From assembly GCA_905215095.1 (NCBI GenBank), contig CAJMOL010000135.1, positions 1 through 5,238 on the forward strand: a stretch of DNA of 5,238 bases, written 5' to 3'. Under the pieces are notes generated by a model. That model was given only the letters and a program-made list of their open reading frames with translations, had not been told where the DNA came from and ran no database searches. Every line of letters starts with the position of its first letter. Positions within the stretch are counted from its first letter, which is position 1. A program made the position numbers and the translations under genes. Source of the stretch: an uncultured bacterium (lineage in GTDB: Bacteria > Actinomycetota > Coriobacteriia > Coriobacteriales > Coriobacteriaceae). Positions 1 to 5,238 of this stretch are shown piece after piece.

Positions 1-2
1 AG

Positions 3-2087
3 TACAAGCTTTCCGATACCCGTAACATCGGCATCATGGCCCACATCGATGCCGGTAAGACCACCACGACCGAGCGTATTCTTTACTACACCGGTAAGAC
101 CCACAAGATCGGTGAGGTCCATGAGGGCGCTGCCACCATGGACTGGATGGTTCAGGAGCAGGAGCGCGGCGTAACCATTACCTCCGCTGCTACCACGTGC
201 TTCTGGAACAAGGACGGTAAGGACTACCGCATCCAGATCATCGACACCCCGGGCCACGTTGACTTCACCGCCGAGGTCGAGCGCTGCCTGCGCGTCCTCG
301 ATGGCGCTGTCGCCGTCTTCGACGCCGTTGCCGGCGTTCAGCCCCAGTCTGAGACCGTTTGGCGTCAGGCTTCTACCTTCAACGTCCCCCGCATCGCCTT
401 CATCAATAAGTATGACCGCGTGGGCGCTGACTTCTTCAACGCTATCGAGACCATGAAGGATCGTCTCGACGCCAACGCCGTGGCCGCTCAGGTCCCGATG
501 GGCGCCGAGGACAACTTCTGGGGCGTCATCGACCTGGTCACCATGACCGCATGGGACTTCAAGGCCGACGACAAGGGCATGACCTACCCCGAGCCGATGG
601 ACGAGATCCCGGCTGAGTTCGCCGACATCGCTGCCACCAAGCGCGAGGAGCTCCTCGACGCTGCTGCCAGCTTTGACGACGAGCTCATGGAGAAGATCCT
701 CATGGAGGAGGACTTCACCGTCGAGGAGCTCAAGGCTGCTCTGCGCAAGGGCGTTCTGGCCAACGAGCTCAACCTCGTCTTCGTGGGCTCCGCCTACAAG
801 AACAAGGGCGTCCAGGAGCTGCTCGACGCTGTCGTCGACTACCTGCCCAGCCCGCTCGACGTCGAGGCAGTCACCGGTACCGATCCGGACACCGGCGAGG
901 AGATCGAGCGTCATCCTTCCTTCGACGAGCCCTTCTCCGGCCTGGTCTTCAAGATCATGACCGACCCGTTCGTCGGTAAGCTCACCTACGTCCGCGTTTA
1001 CTCCGGCCGCGCCGAGTCCGGCTCCTACGTTGTCAACGCTTCCAACGGTCAGCGCGAGCGCCTCGGCCGCATCCTCGAGATGAACGCCGCCGAGCGTATC
1101 GACCGTGACGACGCTGCCGCCGGCGACATCGTCGCTTGCGTCGGCTTCAAGAACTCCACCACCGGCGACACCCTGTGCGCCGAGGGCAAGGAGATCGTCC
1201 TCGAGAAGATCGAGTTCGCTAAGCCCGTTATCGACGTTGCCATCGAGCCCAAGACCAAGGCCGAGCAGGACAAGATGTCCCTGGCTCTGACCAAGCTCGC
1301 CGAGGAGGACCCGACCTTCCAGGTGTCCACCAACCACGAGACCGGCCAGACCATCATCGCCGGCATGGGCGAGCTGCACCTCGAGATCATCGTCGACCGT
1401 CTGCTCCGTGAGTTCAAGGTTGACGCTAACGTTGGTAAGCCCCAGGTTGCCTACCGCGAGACCGCTGGTCACGACGTCGAGAAGGCTGAGGGCAAGTTCG
1501 TCCGTCAGTCCGGCGGTCGCGGTCAGTACGGCCACGCCGTCATCAAGCTCGAGAAGATGGAGGAGGGCTTCGGCTACGAGTTCGTCAACGCTATCGTCGG
1601 CGGCGTCGTGCCCAAGGAGTACATCCCGTCCATCGACAAGGGCATCCAGGAGGCCCTGAACACCGGTGTTATCGCCGGCTTCCCGGTCCTCGACGTCAAG
1701 GTCACCCTGTTCGACGGTTCTTACCACGAGGTCGACTCCTCCGAGGCCGCCTTCAAGATCGCCGGTTCCATGGCTATCAAGGACGCCCTCAAGAAGTCCG
1801 ATCCGCAGCTGCTCGAGCCGATCATGGCTGTCGAGGTCGAGACCCCCGAGCAGTACATGGGCGACGTTATGGGCAACCTCTCCGGTCGCCGCGGCAAGAT
1901 CGAGGGCATGGAGGATCGCAAGAACAGTAAGCTCATCCGTGCCAAGGTGCCGCTGGGCGAGATGTTCGGTTACGCTACCGACCTTCGCTCCCAGACCCAG
2001 GGCCGTGCATCCTACACGATGCAGTTCGACTCTTATGAGCCCGCGCCCAAGTCCATTGTGGACGAGGTCATGAGCAAGAACGCCTAA
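3..2087 (+). CDS. fusA: Elongation factor G, 5'-truncated by window edge
   Basis: Translational GTPase that drives tRNA-mRNA translocation on the ribosome and, with RRF, ribosome recycling; cytosolic. The frame is already open at the left edge (reads [21 protein letters not shown]), so the real start lies just outside; the ATG at 36 is internal because it falls within the conserved N-terminal block. About 694 residues are visible; the family is usually near 700, so fewer than ten appear missing. Counting the first visible residue as 1: P-loop AHIDAGKTT at 13-21, switch I QERGVTIT, switch II DTPGH at 81-85, G4 NKYD at 135-138, G5-type SAYK at 263-266, then domain II (about 300-400), domain III with GMGELHLEI, and domain IV with GGRGQYGH and the tip motif HEVDSSE. 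The His is residue 575, matching E. coli His583 once the missing residues are added. Domain V ends with the [10 protein letters not shown] block. NKYD replaces the commoner NKMD. rpsJ follows after 60 nt with no terminator between, so co-transcription is likely. Confidence 0.98.
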   Translation, partial: YKLSDTRNIGIMAHIDAGKTTTTERILYYTGKTHKIGEVHEGAATMDWMVQEQERGVTITSAATTCFWNKDGKDYRIQIIDTPGHVDFTAEVERCLRVLDGAVAVFDAVAGVQPQSETVWRQASTFNVPRIAFINKYDRVGADFFNAIETMKDRLDANAVAAQVPMGAEDNFWGVIDLVTMTAWDFKADDKGMTYPEPMDEIPAEFADIAATKREELLDAAASFDDELMEKILMEEDFTVEELKAALRKGVLANELNLVFVGSAYKNKGVQELLDAVVDYLPSPLDVEAVTGTDPDTGEEIERHPSFDEPFSGLVFKIMTDPFVGKLTYVRVYSGRAESGSYVVNASNGQRERLGRILEMNAAERIDRDDAAAGDIVACVGFKNSTTGDTLCAEGKEIVLEKIEFAKPVIDVAIEPKTKAEQDKMSLALTKLAEEDPTFQVSTNHETGQTIIAGMGELHLEIIVDRLLREFKVDANVGKPQVAYRETAGHDVEKAEGKFVRQSGGRGQYGHAVIKLEKMEEGFGYEFVNAIVGGVVPKEYIPSIDKGIQEALNTGVIAGFPVLDVKVTLFDGSYHEVDSSEAAFKIAGSMAIKDALKKSDPQLLEPIMAVEVETPEQYMGDVMGNLSGRRGKIEGMEDRKNSKLIRAKVPLGEMFGYATDLRSQTQGRASYTMQFDSYEPAPKSIVDEVMSKNA

Positions 2088-2112
2088 GTTCGAGCTCCCT
2101 GTTACGTAATCC

Positions 2113-2129
2113 GCGAGAACATCTCTCGC
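2113..2129 (+). repeat. Small hairpin in fusA-rpsJ spacer
   Basis: GCGAGA (2113-2118) and TCTCGC (2124-2129) form a perfect 6-bp stem with a 5-nt loop, ending 7 nt before the rpsJ Shine-Dalgarno. There is no T-run behind it, so it is not an intrinsic terminator. It could be an mRNA processing or translational control element, or chance; the stem is short. Confidence 0.35.
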
Positions 2130-2136
2130 ACTCTTT

Positions 2137-2141
2137 GGAGG
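2137..2141 (+). promoter_or_regulatory. Shine-Dalgarno for rpsJ (TTG start)
   Basis: GGAGG with 6 nt to the TTG at 2148. It decides the start: there is no ATG or GTG nearby, and translation from this TTG gives the standard S10 N-terminus ([14 protein letters not shown]). Confidence 0.85.
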
Positions 2142-2147
2142 TTTAAG

Positions 2148-2456
2148 TTGGCTACCCAGAAGATCCGCATTCGCCTCAAGGGCTATGATCACGAGGTCGT
2201 CGATCAGTCCGCGAAGCTCATCGTCGAGACCGCTCAGAAGACCGGCGCTCGCGTTTCCGGTCCTGTCCCCCAGCCCACCGAGCGCAACCTGTACACGGTT
2301 ATCCGCTCGCCGCACGTGAACAAGGACTCCCGTGAGCAGTTCGAGATGCGCACCCACAAGCGCCTCATCGACATCCTCGACCCCACCTCGGGCACCGTTG
2401 ATTCGCTCATGCGTCTCGACCTCCCCGCTGGCGTCGACATCGACATCAAGCTCTAA
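2148..2456 (+). CDS. rpsJ: 30S ribosomal protein S10 (NusE)
   Basis: Small-subunit protein of the 30S head; as NusE it also joins NusB in transcription antitermination and contacts NusG, linking transcription to translation. The product is 102 residues, the usual family length. It begins with [12 protein letters not shown] (about 4-15) and contains the typical loop segment [16 protein letters not shown], then the signature-like [28 protein letters not shown], and ends [12 protein letters not shown]. The start codon is TTG, preceded by a strong GGAGG. It is probably co-transcribed with fusA. It is followed within about 20 nt by a strong terminator, not by rplC, and tuf does not precede it; this differs from the standard str/S10 layout, in which rpsJ leads a long ribosomal protein operon. 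Identification is secure; the consequence of the split operon is inference. Confidence 0.98.
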   Translation: MATQKIRIRLKGYDHEVVDQSAKLIVETAQKTGARVSGPVPQPTERNLYTVIRSPHVNKDSREQFEMRTHKRLIDILDPTSGTVDSLMRLDLPAGVDIDIKL

Positions 2457-2475
2457 GCGATATCGCTCATAGCTT
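2448..2475. repeat. 28-nt imperfect dyad over the rpsJ stop
   Basis: AAGCT (2448-2452) and AGCTT (2471-2475) flank the perfect 12-nt palindrome AGCGATATCGCT (2456-2467); with the spacers, 12 of 14 positions are symmetrical. The dyad includes the stop codon TAA at 2454-2456 and abuts the terminator stem. It has no T-run of its own. It may be a protein site, an RNA 3'-end element or chance. Confidence 0.4.
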
Positions 2476-2518
2476 AAAGGGCCCCGCTGCCGTTACGGTA
2501 GCGGGGCCCTTTTGTTTT
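2476..2518 (+). terminator. Strong intrinsic terminator after rpsJ
   Basis: The stem GGGCCCCGCTGCCG (2479-2492) pairs with CGGTAGCGGGGCCC (2496-2509): 14 bp with one G-U pair, mostly G-C, closed by a 3-nt TTA loop. Three further A-T pairs extend the base. It is followed by TTTTGTTTT (2510-2518). It ends the fusA-rpsJ transcript. Read from the minus strand, the same stem is followed by only three Ts, so it could at best weakly stop birA transcription, which ends about 55 nt away. Confidence 0.95.
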
Positions 2519-2572
2519 GCATGATGGGTTTGGACCGCCGGGTAATGCTGCCGAGCGGGTGGCTTCAGCGTC

Positions 2573-3349
2573 CTATTCGCTTAGGGGGCGCAAGGACGCT
2601 TCTTCGAAGTGGAAGACGCACAAGCCACTCTCGGTCTCGATGCACGCGCGACCAAAGCCATCGACCGTTTTAAAGATGCCTCGCGCCAGCTCGTCCCCAG
2701 CGGGGGAGCGGGCGGTAACGCGCTCTCCAATCCAATTGAGATGAGCGATATATTCGCCGTGGACGGGCGCGAGCGGTCCGGCGTTTTCTTCCATGGCATT
2801 GAGCAGATCTGCCCACGTGTCCACGGCGTTTACGACGGTCTGATAGACCTCTTTGAGTAATACATCGACGGCGGGAACGTTCTCGTTGAGATCCGAGAGA
2901 CCGATTGCCGGCAGGCCGCCATCGGGAACCTCCGAGGGCACATAGTTCACATTGACGCCAATGCCGCAGACGGCGAAAGGTTTGCCTTCGTTATCGCGTG
3001 CGGCCTCGACCAGAATGCCGCCGAGTTTGCGTCCACGCGCGACCAGGTCGTTGGGCCATTTGAGGCCAATCTCGTTTGCAAGACCCTGCTTTTCGAGTGC
3101 TTCGAGCACCGCTAGGCCGCTGACGGCGGCAAGACCAGAGTACTTTGCAGGATTAACGCAAGGACGCAGGACAATCGAAAGCAATAGGTTACCGGCAGTT
3201 GAATCCCACTTGTGGCCGCGCCGTCCGCGTCCTGCTGTCTGAGCCCGGGCGGCAAGTCCTGTGCCGTGCGGCGCACCCTGTTTTCCTGCCTCGAGCAGGT
3301 CATCGTTGGTCGATCCGGTTACGTCGACAATCGTTAATTGGGCATCCAT
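2573..3349 (-). CDS. birA: Biotin-[acetyl-CoA carboxylase] ligase, short form without HTH
   Basis: Activates biotin with ATP to biotinyl-5'-AMP and attaches it to the conserved lysine of biotin carrier proteins such as BCCP of acetyl-CoA carboxylase; cytosolic. The product is 258 residues. The catalytic domain starts almost at once: GSTNDDL at 12-18, the adenylate-binding loop GRGRRGHKW at 40-48 (His where many members have Arg), KWPNDL at 97-102 followed by GRKLGGILVE, and GIGVNVNY at 129-136. A small C-terminal domain (about 205-258) has the usual V-ARSPAGDELARGIF pattern. The N-terminal winged-helix domain of the E. coli repressor-type BirA is missing, so this is a group I, enzyme-only ligase and is not expected to repress a biotin operon. 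The start is the ATG at 3349, with TAAGGAGG 11 nt upstream; the frame is open further upstream to an ATG at 3430, but that extension shows no ligase-like sequence. It is divergent from fabH. Confidence 0.95.
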   Translation of the reverse strand: MDAQLTIVDVTGSTNDDLLEAGKQGAPHGTGLAARAQTAGRGRRGHKWDSTAGNLLLSIVLRPCVNPAKYSGLAAVSGLAVLEALEKQGLANEIGLKWPNDLVARGRKLGGILVEAARDNEGKPFAVCGIGVNVNYVPSEVPDGGLPAIGLSDLNENVPAVDVLLKEVYQTVVNAVDTWADLLNAMEENAGPLAPVHGEYIAHLNWIGERVTARSPAGDELARGIFKTVDGFGRACIETESGLCVFHFEEASLRPLSE

Positions 3350-3360
3350 AGCGGCTGCTA

Positions 3361-3368
3361 CCTCCTTA
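3361..3368 (-). promoter_or_regulatory. Shine-Dalgarno for birA
   Basis: On the minus strand TAAGGAGG precedes the ATG at 3349 by 11 nt, a slightly long spacing. No closer start codon is available in frame, and this site argues against the longer frame from 3430. Confidence 0.75.
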
Positions 3369-3377
3369 TTGAATAAG
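3365..3377. repeat. 13-nt palindrome overlapping the birA ribosome site
   Basis: CTTATT-G-AATAAG is a perfect 6-bp inverted repeat with a single central base. It overlaps the 5' part of the birA Shine-Dalgarno. The one-base centre rules out an RNA hairpin with the full stem, so if it functions it is as a DNA site. It may be chance in a locally A/T-rich leader. Confidence 0.35.
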
Positions 3378-3389
3378 TGAATGACGCAA

Positions 3390-3411
3390 TGGTGTCGAGA
3401 GATAGACACAA
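3390..3411. repeat. Inverted repeat in the birA/fabH intergenic region
   Basis: TGGTGTC (3390-3396) and GACACAA (3405-3411) are inverted with 6 of 7 positions matching, including a perfect GTGTC/GACAC core, around an 8-nt spacer. It lies in the birA leader or promoter region, 41 nt or more upstream of the birA start. It is possibly an operator; no known motif was recognised. Confidence 0.3.
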
Positions 3412-3442
3412 TGTGAAGCCTTTGTCGCATTTGGACAATTTA

Positions 3443-3460
3443 ATGTTAACACGTCAACAA
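3443..3460. promoter_or_regulatory. Candidate operator, copy 1 (birA/fabH divergent region)
   Basis: ATGTTAACACGTCAACAA matches copy 2 at 3491-3508 in 17 of 18 positions, 48 nt apart. Within it TGTTAAC-AC-GTCAACA is a degenerate dyad (6 of 7 positions symmetrical), the typical shape of a dimeric repressor site. It lies 66 nt upstream of the fabH start. I could not call a convincing -35/-10 pair for fabH or birA nearby, so the exact relation to a promoter is open. Confidence 0.6.
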
Positions 3461-3490
3461 AGACTGAAATGCGTTATCCTCTCTTGGTCG

Positions 3491-3508
3491 ATGTAAACAC
3501 GTCAACAA
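3491..3508. promoter_or_regulatory. Candidate operator, copy 2 (next to fabH ribosome site)
   Basis: ATGTAAACACGTCAACAA differs from copy 1 by one base (A for T at the fourth position). It ends 3 nt before the fabH Shine-Dalgarno, so a bound protein would sit across the start of the transcript or just downstream of the promoter. The regulator is unknown from this window. Confidence 0.6.
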
Positions 3509-3511
3509 CTC

Positions 3512-3519
3512 AAAGGAGG
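3512..3519 (+). promoter_or_regulatory. Shine-Dalgarno for fabH
   Basis: AAAGGAGG with 6 nt to the ATG at 3526. It decides the start: the in-frame ATG at 3469 has no such site and would add 19 residues encoded across operator copy 2. Confidence 0.9.
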
Positions 3520-3525
3520 TTAGTG

Positions 3526-4485
3526 ATGGGTTTCACGATTCTTGGAACAGGCTCGGCGCTTCCTACGCGCAGTGTTTCCAATGACGAGCTGTCCGAGTTC
3601 CTCGATACCTCGGATGAGTGGATTTTTACTCGCACAGGTATCAAGAGCCGCCATGTCTGCACCACCGAGTCACTTGACGACCTTGCCGTAGCGGCGAGCG
3701 AGCGGGCACTCCAGGTGTCCGGAATCGACGCGAGCCAGCTGGATCTGATCGTCTGCTCGACGACGACGGGTGACCACCTTGTTCCCGCTGAGGCGTGTGC
3801 CGTTGCTGAGCGACTAGGCGCGACGTGCCCTGCCTTCGATGTCTCGGCGGCTTGTGCCGGCTTCGTATTTGCGCTCGATGTCGCCGAGGGCTATATCGCC
3901 CGCGGCCGTGCCGAGCGCGTGCTTGTTGTTGCTGCCGAGCAGATGACGCGCGCGCTCGACTGGACCGACCGTGCCACCTGCGTGCTTTTTGGCGATGGGG
4001 CAGGCGCCGCAGTGATTGAAGCTGGGGGAGACAACCCCCTTGCCGTTGAGCTTTCGACGGCGCCCGACGTCGAGACGTTGCGCGTTCCCGGTCTGGTCGG
4101 TACCTCGCCGTTTAAGGCTTCCGCAGATAGCGCGAGCGTGCTGTCCATGAATGGCCGCCGCGTGTTCAAGTTCGGCGTCAACGCCATCTGCGACACGGTC
4201 CATAAGCTTGCGATCGATGCGGGCATTTTGGTCGAAGACATCGATCATTTTGTATTCCATCAGGCTAACGAACGAATCCTGAGCCAGACGGTCAAGCGCC
4301 TGGGCGTGCCGGACGAGCGCGTGGTTCGCACGTTGCGCGAGACCGGCAACATTTCGAGCGCATGCATTCCGCTTGCCCTCGACCGGCTGGCAAACGCCGG
4401 TGCACTTCACACAGGCGACACCATCGCCTTGGTTGGATTTGGCGCCGGTCTGGATATAGGTGGCTATCTGCTTCGTTGGAAGTAG
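3526..4485 (+). CDS. fabH: 3-oxoacyl-ACP synthase III (beta-ketoacyl-ACP synthase III)
   Basis: Condenses a short acyl-CoA (acetyl-CoA or branched primers) with malonyl-ACP to start type II fatty-acid synthesis; cytosolic, normally a homodimer. The product is 319 residues, the usual length. The N-terminus GFTILGTGSALP and the segment TSDEWIFTRTGIKSRH (28-43) are typical. The Cys-His-Asn catalytic triad is complete: Cys110 in DVSAACAGF, His245 in FHQAN, and Asn275 in ETGNISSACIP. The C-terminal glycine-rich VGFGAGLDIGG closes the active-site region. The start is the ATG at 3526, after AAAGGAGG. It is the first gene of fabH-acpP-fabK, with 51 nt to acpP. Primer preference (straight or branched) cannot be read from the sequence by eye. 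Expression is probably controlled through the duplicated element upstream (inference). Confidence 0.97.
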   Translation: MGFTILGTGSALPTRSVSNDELSEFLDTSDEWIFTRTGIKSRHVCTTESLDDLAVAASERALQVSGIDASQLDLIVCSTTTGDHLVPAEACAVAERLGATCPAFDVSAACAGFVFALDVAEGYIARGRAERVLVVAAEQMTRALDWTDRATCVLFGDGAGAAVIEAGGDNPLAVELSTAPDVETLRVPGLVGTSPFKASADSASVLSMNGRRVFKFGVNAICDTVHKLAIDAGILVEDIDHFVFHQANERILSQTVKRLGVPDERVVRTLRETGNISSACIPLALDRLANAGALHTGDTIALVGFGAGLDIGGYLLRWK

Positions 4486-4536
4486 TCGCACATAGGAAAT
4501 AAAAACGCCCTAGGGCACAACCAAAGGAGAACTACC

Positions 4537-4773
4537 ATGGCAGATCAGAAGACCTTCGAGCGCGTTTGCGACGTTATCCGCGAGACCGCCGGTCTTGACG
4601 ATGTCGAGATGAAGCCCGAGTCCACGCTCGAGGAGATTGGTCTCGACAGCCTGGGCACCGTCGAGATCCTCGTTGCCGTCGAGGACGAGTTTGGCATCCA
4701 GCTCGATACCGAGGAGAACCCCAAGACGGTCGGCGAGTTCGCCGATACGGTCGAGGCGGCATTGGAGAAGTAG
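4537..4773 (+). CDS. acpP: Acyl carrier protein
   Basis: Small acidic carrier that holds growing acyl chains on a 4'-phosphopantetheine arm and passes them between the Fab enzymes; cytosolic. The product is 78 residues, the normal length. The attachment serine is Ser38 in the motif GLDSLGTVEI; most family members have DSLD or DSLM here, so Gly39 is a mild variant. Helix I (about 4-17), helix II after Ser38 (DSLGTVEILVAVEDEFGI) and the C-terminal helix (TVGEFADTVEAALEK) are recognisable, and the protein is rich in Asp/Glu. The strong site AAAGGAG (4523-4529) precedes the ATG by 7 nt, which suits an abundant protein. The fabH-acpP spacer contains the perfect 10-nt palindrome GCCCTAGGGC (4507-4516), of unclear meaning. 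Confidence 0.97.
   Translation: MADQKTFERVCDVIRETAGLDDVEMKPESTLEEIGLDSLGTVEILVAVEDEFGIQLDTEENPKTVGEFADTVEAALEK
4764..4767 (+). promoter_or_regulatory. Shine-Dalgarno for fabK inside the end of acpP
   Basis: GGAG lies in the last codons of acpP, 8 nt before the fabK ATG at 4776. Only 2 nt separate the acpP stop from this ATG, so fabK is probably translationally coupled to acpP. Confidence 0.7.
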
Positions 4774-4775
4774 AG

Positions 4776-5238
4776 ATGCTCAAGACTCCTCTCTGCGATC
4801 TGCTCGGCATCGAAAAGCCCGTGTTCCAGGGCGGTATGGCCTGGATTGCCGATGCCTCGCTGGCGTCCGCAGTGTCCGAGGCGGGTGGCTTAGGCATCAT
4901 CGCGGCCATGAACGCCGACGCCAACTGGCTTCGCGACCAGATTCATGAGCTGCGCGCCAAGACGGATAAGCCCTTTGGCGTGAACGTCATGCTCATGAGC
5001 CCGTTTGCCGACGAGGTTGCACAGGTCGTGATTGACGAGCGAGTGCCGGTCGTCGTGACGGGCGCCGGCAATCCCGCCAAGTACATGAAGGCGTGGAACG
5101 AGGCGGGCATCAAGGTCATCCCGGTCGTTGCCTCGGTGGCGCTGGCGCGCCTCGTGGCACGTCGTGGAGCCACGGCGGTTGTTGCCGAGGGTACCGAATC
5201 GGGCGGCCATATTGGCGAGACCTCGACGATGGCACTGG
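4776..5238 (+). CDS. fabK: Enoyl-ACP reductase II (FMN-dependent), 3' end outside window
   Basis: Reduces trans-2-enoyl-ACP in the last step of each elongation round, using FMN and NAD(P)H; cytosolic. It belongs to the nitronate monooxygenase/IMP dehydrogenase-like TIM-barrel fold, unrelated to FabI. The first 154 residues are visible of a usual length a little above 300. The N-terminus LCDLLGIEKPVFQGGMAWIA (7-26) followed by SAVSEAGGLGII is the standard FMN-binding start. KPFGVNVMLMSP (65-76), VVVTGAGNP and VIPVVASVALA are the next barrel strands. AEGTESGGHIG (137-147) carries His145, matching the functionally important His144 of Streptococcus pneumoniae FabK. The position directly after acpP and in an operon with fabH supports FabK over a nitronate monooxygenase, which has the same fold. 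The stop is beyond the right edge. Confidence 0.93.
   Translation, partial: MLKTPLCDLLGIEKPVFQGGMAWIADASLASAVSEAGGLGIIAAMNADANWLRDQIHELRAKTDKPFGVNVMLMSPFADEVAQVVIDERVPVVVTGAGNPAKYMKAWNEAGIKVIPVVASVALARLVARRGATAVVAEGTESGGHIGETSTMAL

Noticed and set aside
1049..1417. Minus-strand open frame opposite fusA (122 codons)
   Set aside because: Serine/arginine-rich low-complexity translation, a mirror of the fusA codon pattern; no ribosome site or domain.
2102..2109. TTACGTAA palindrome in the fusA-rpsJ spacer
   Set aside because: An 8-nt palindrome is expected by chance and has no second copy or context.
3350..3430. Longer birA frame starting at 3430
   Set aside because: The extra 27 residues are too short for the HTH domain and do not resemble it, while TAAGGAGG lies within this stretch and serves the ATG at 3349.
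3421..3480. Sigma-70 promoter for fabH (for example TTGTCG or TTGGAC with TTTAAT, GTTAAC or TTATCC)
   Set aside because: No pair combines good hexamers with 16-18 nt spacing, so I did not annotate a promoter although one must exist near here.
3469..3525. Upstream in-frame ATG extending fabH by 19 residues
   Set aside because: The added residues do not belong to the family N-terminus, there is no good ribosome site, and the ATG at 3526 has AAAGGAGG at ideal spacing.
3814..4491. Long open frame on the minus strand antisense to fabH (225 codons)
   Set aside because: It lies opposite a clear fabH with an intact catalytic triad, the translation has no recognisable domain, and long antisense frames are common in high-GC genes.
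4507..4516. GCCCTAGGGC palindrome between fabH and acpP as a terminator or attenuator
   Set aside because: It has no loop for a stable hairpin and no T-run follows; acpP is expected to be co-transcribed with fabH.

Overview
The window is high-GC, strongly C/G-ending coding DNA with good AGGAGG-type ribosome sites, and it is core housekeeping sequence. The protein sequences (EF-G, S10, FabH, ACP, FabK), the GC content and the gene order suggest an actinobacterial gut anaerobe of the class Coriobacteriia, perhaps Collinsella or a relative. That placement is inferred from overall resemblance and no database search was possible.

Left part (1-2518), plus strand: the 3' part of fusA (elongation factor G, missing only its first few codons) is followed after 60 nt by rpsJ (ribosomal protein S10), which starts at TTG. 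A very strong intrinsic terminator lies just after rpsJ. The usual tuf gene is absent between fusA and rpsJ, and the S10-operon genes (rplC and onwards) do not follow rpsJ. The str and S10 operons are therefore arranged unusually here.

Middle part (2573-3349), minus strand: a short biotin-protein ligase (birA) without the N-terminal DNA-binding domain. It converges on rpsJ and diverges from the fatty-acid genes.

Right part (3526-5238), plus strand: the start of a type II fatty-acid synthesis operon, fabH - acpP - fabK, with fabK cut by the window edge. FabH makes the first condensation, ACP carries the growing chain, and FabK is the FMN-dependent enoyl-ACP reductase. BirA fits functionally, because biotinylated BCCP of acetyl-CoA carboxylase supplies the malonyl-CoA that FabH uses.

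The 176-nt divergent birA/fabH intergenic region is the most interesting non-coding part. It holds an 18-nt element present twice (17 of 18 identical, 48 nt apart), each copy a degenerate dyad. This is a good candidate operator for a fatty-acid regulator. I see no mobile element, CRISPR array, tRNA/rRNA gene or clearly novel multigene system. No gene-free stretch exceeds 300 bases.
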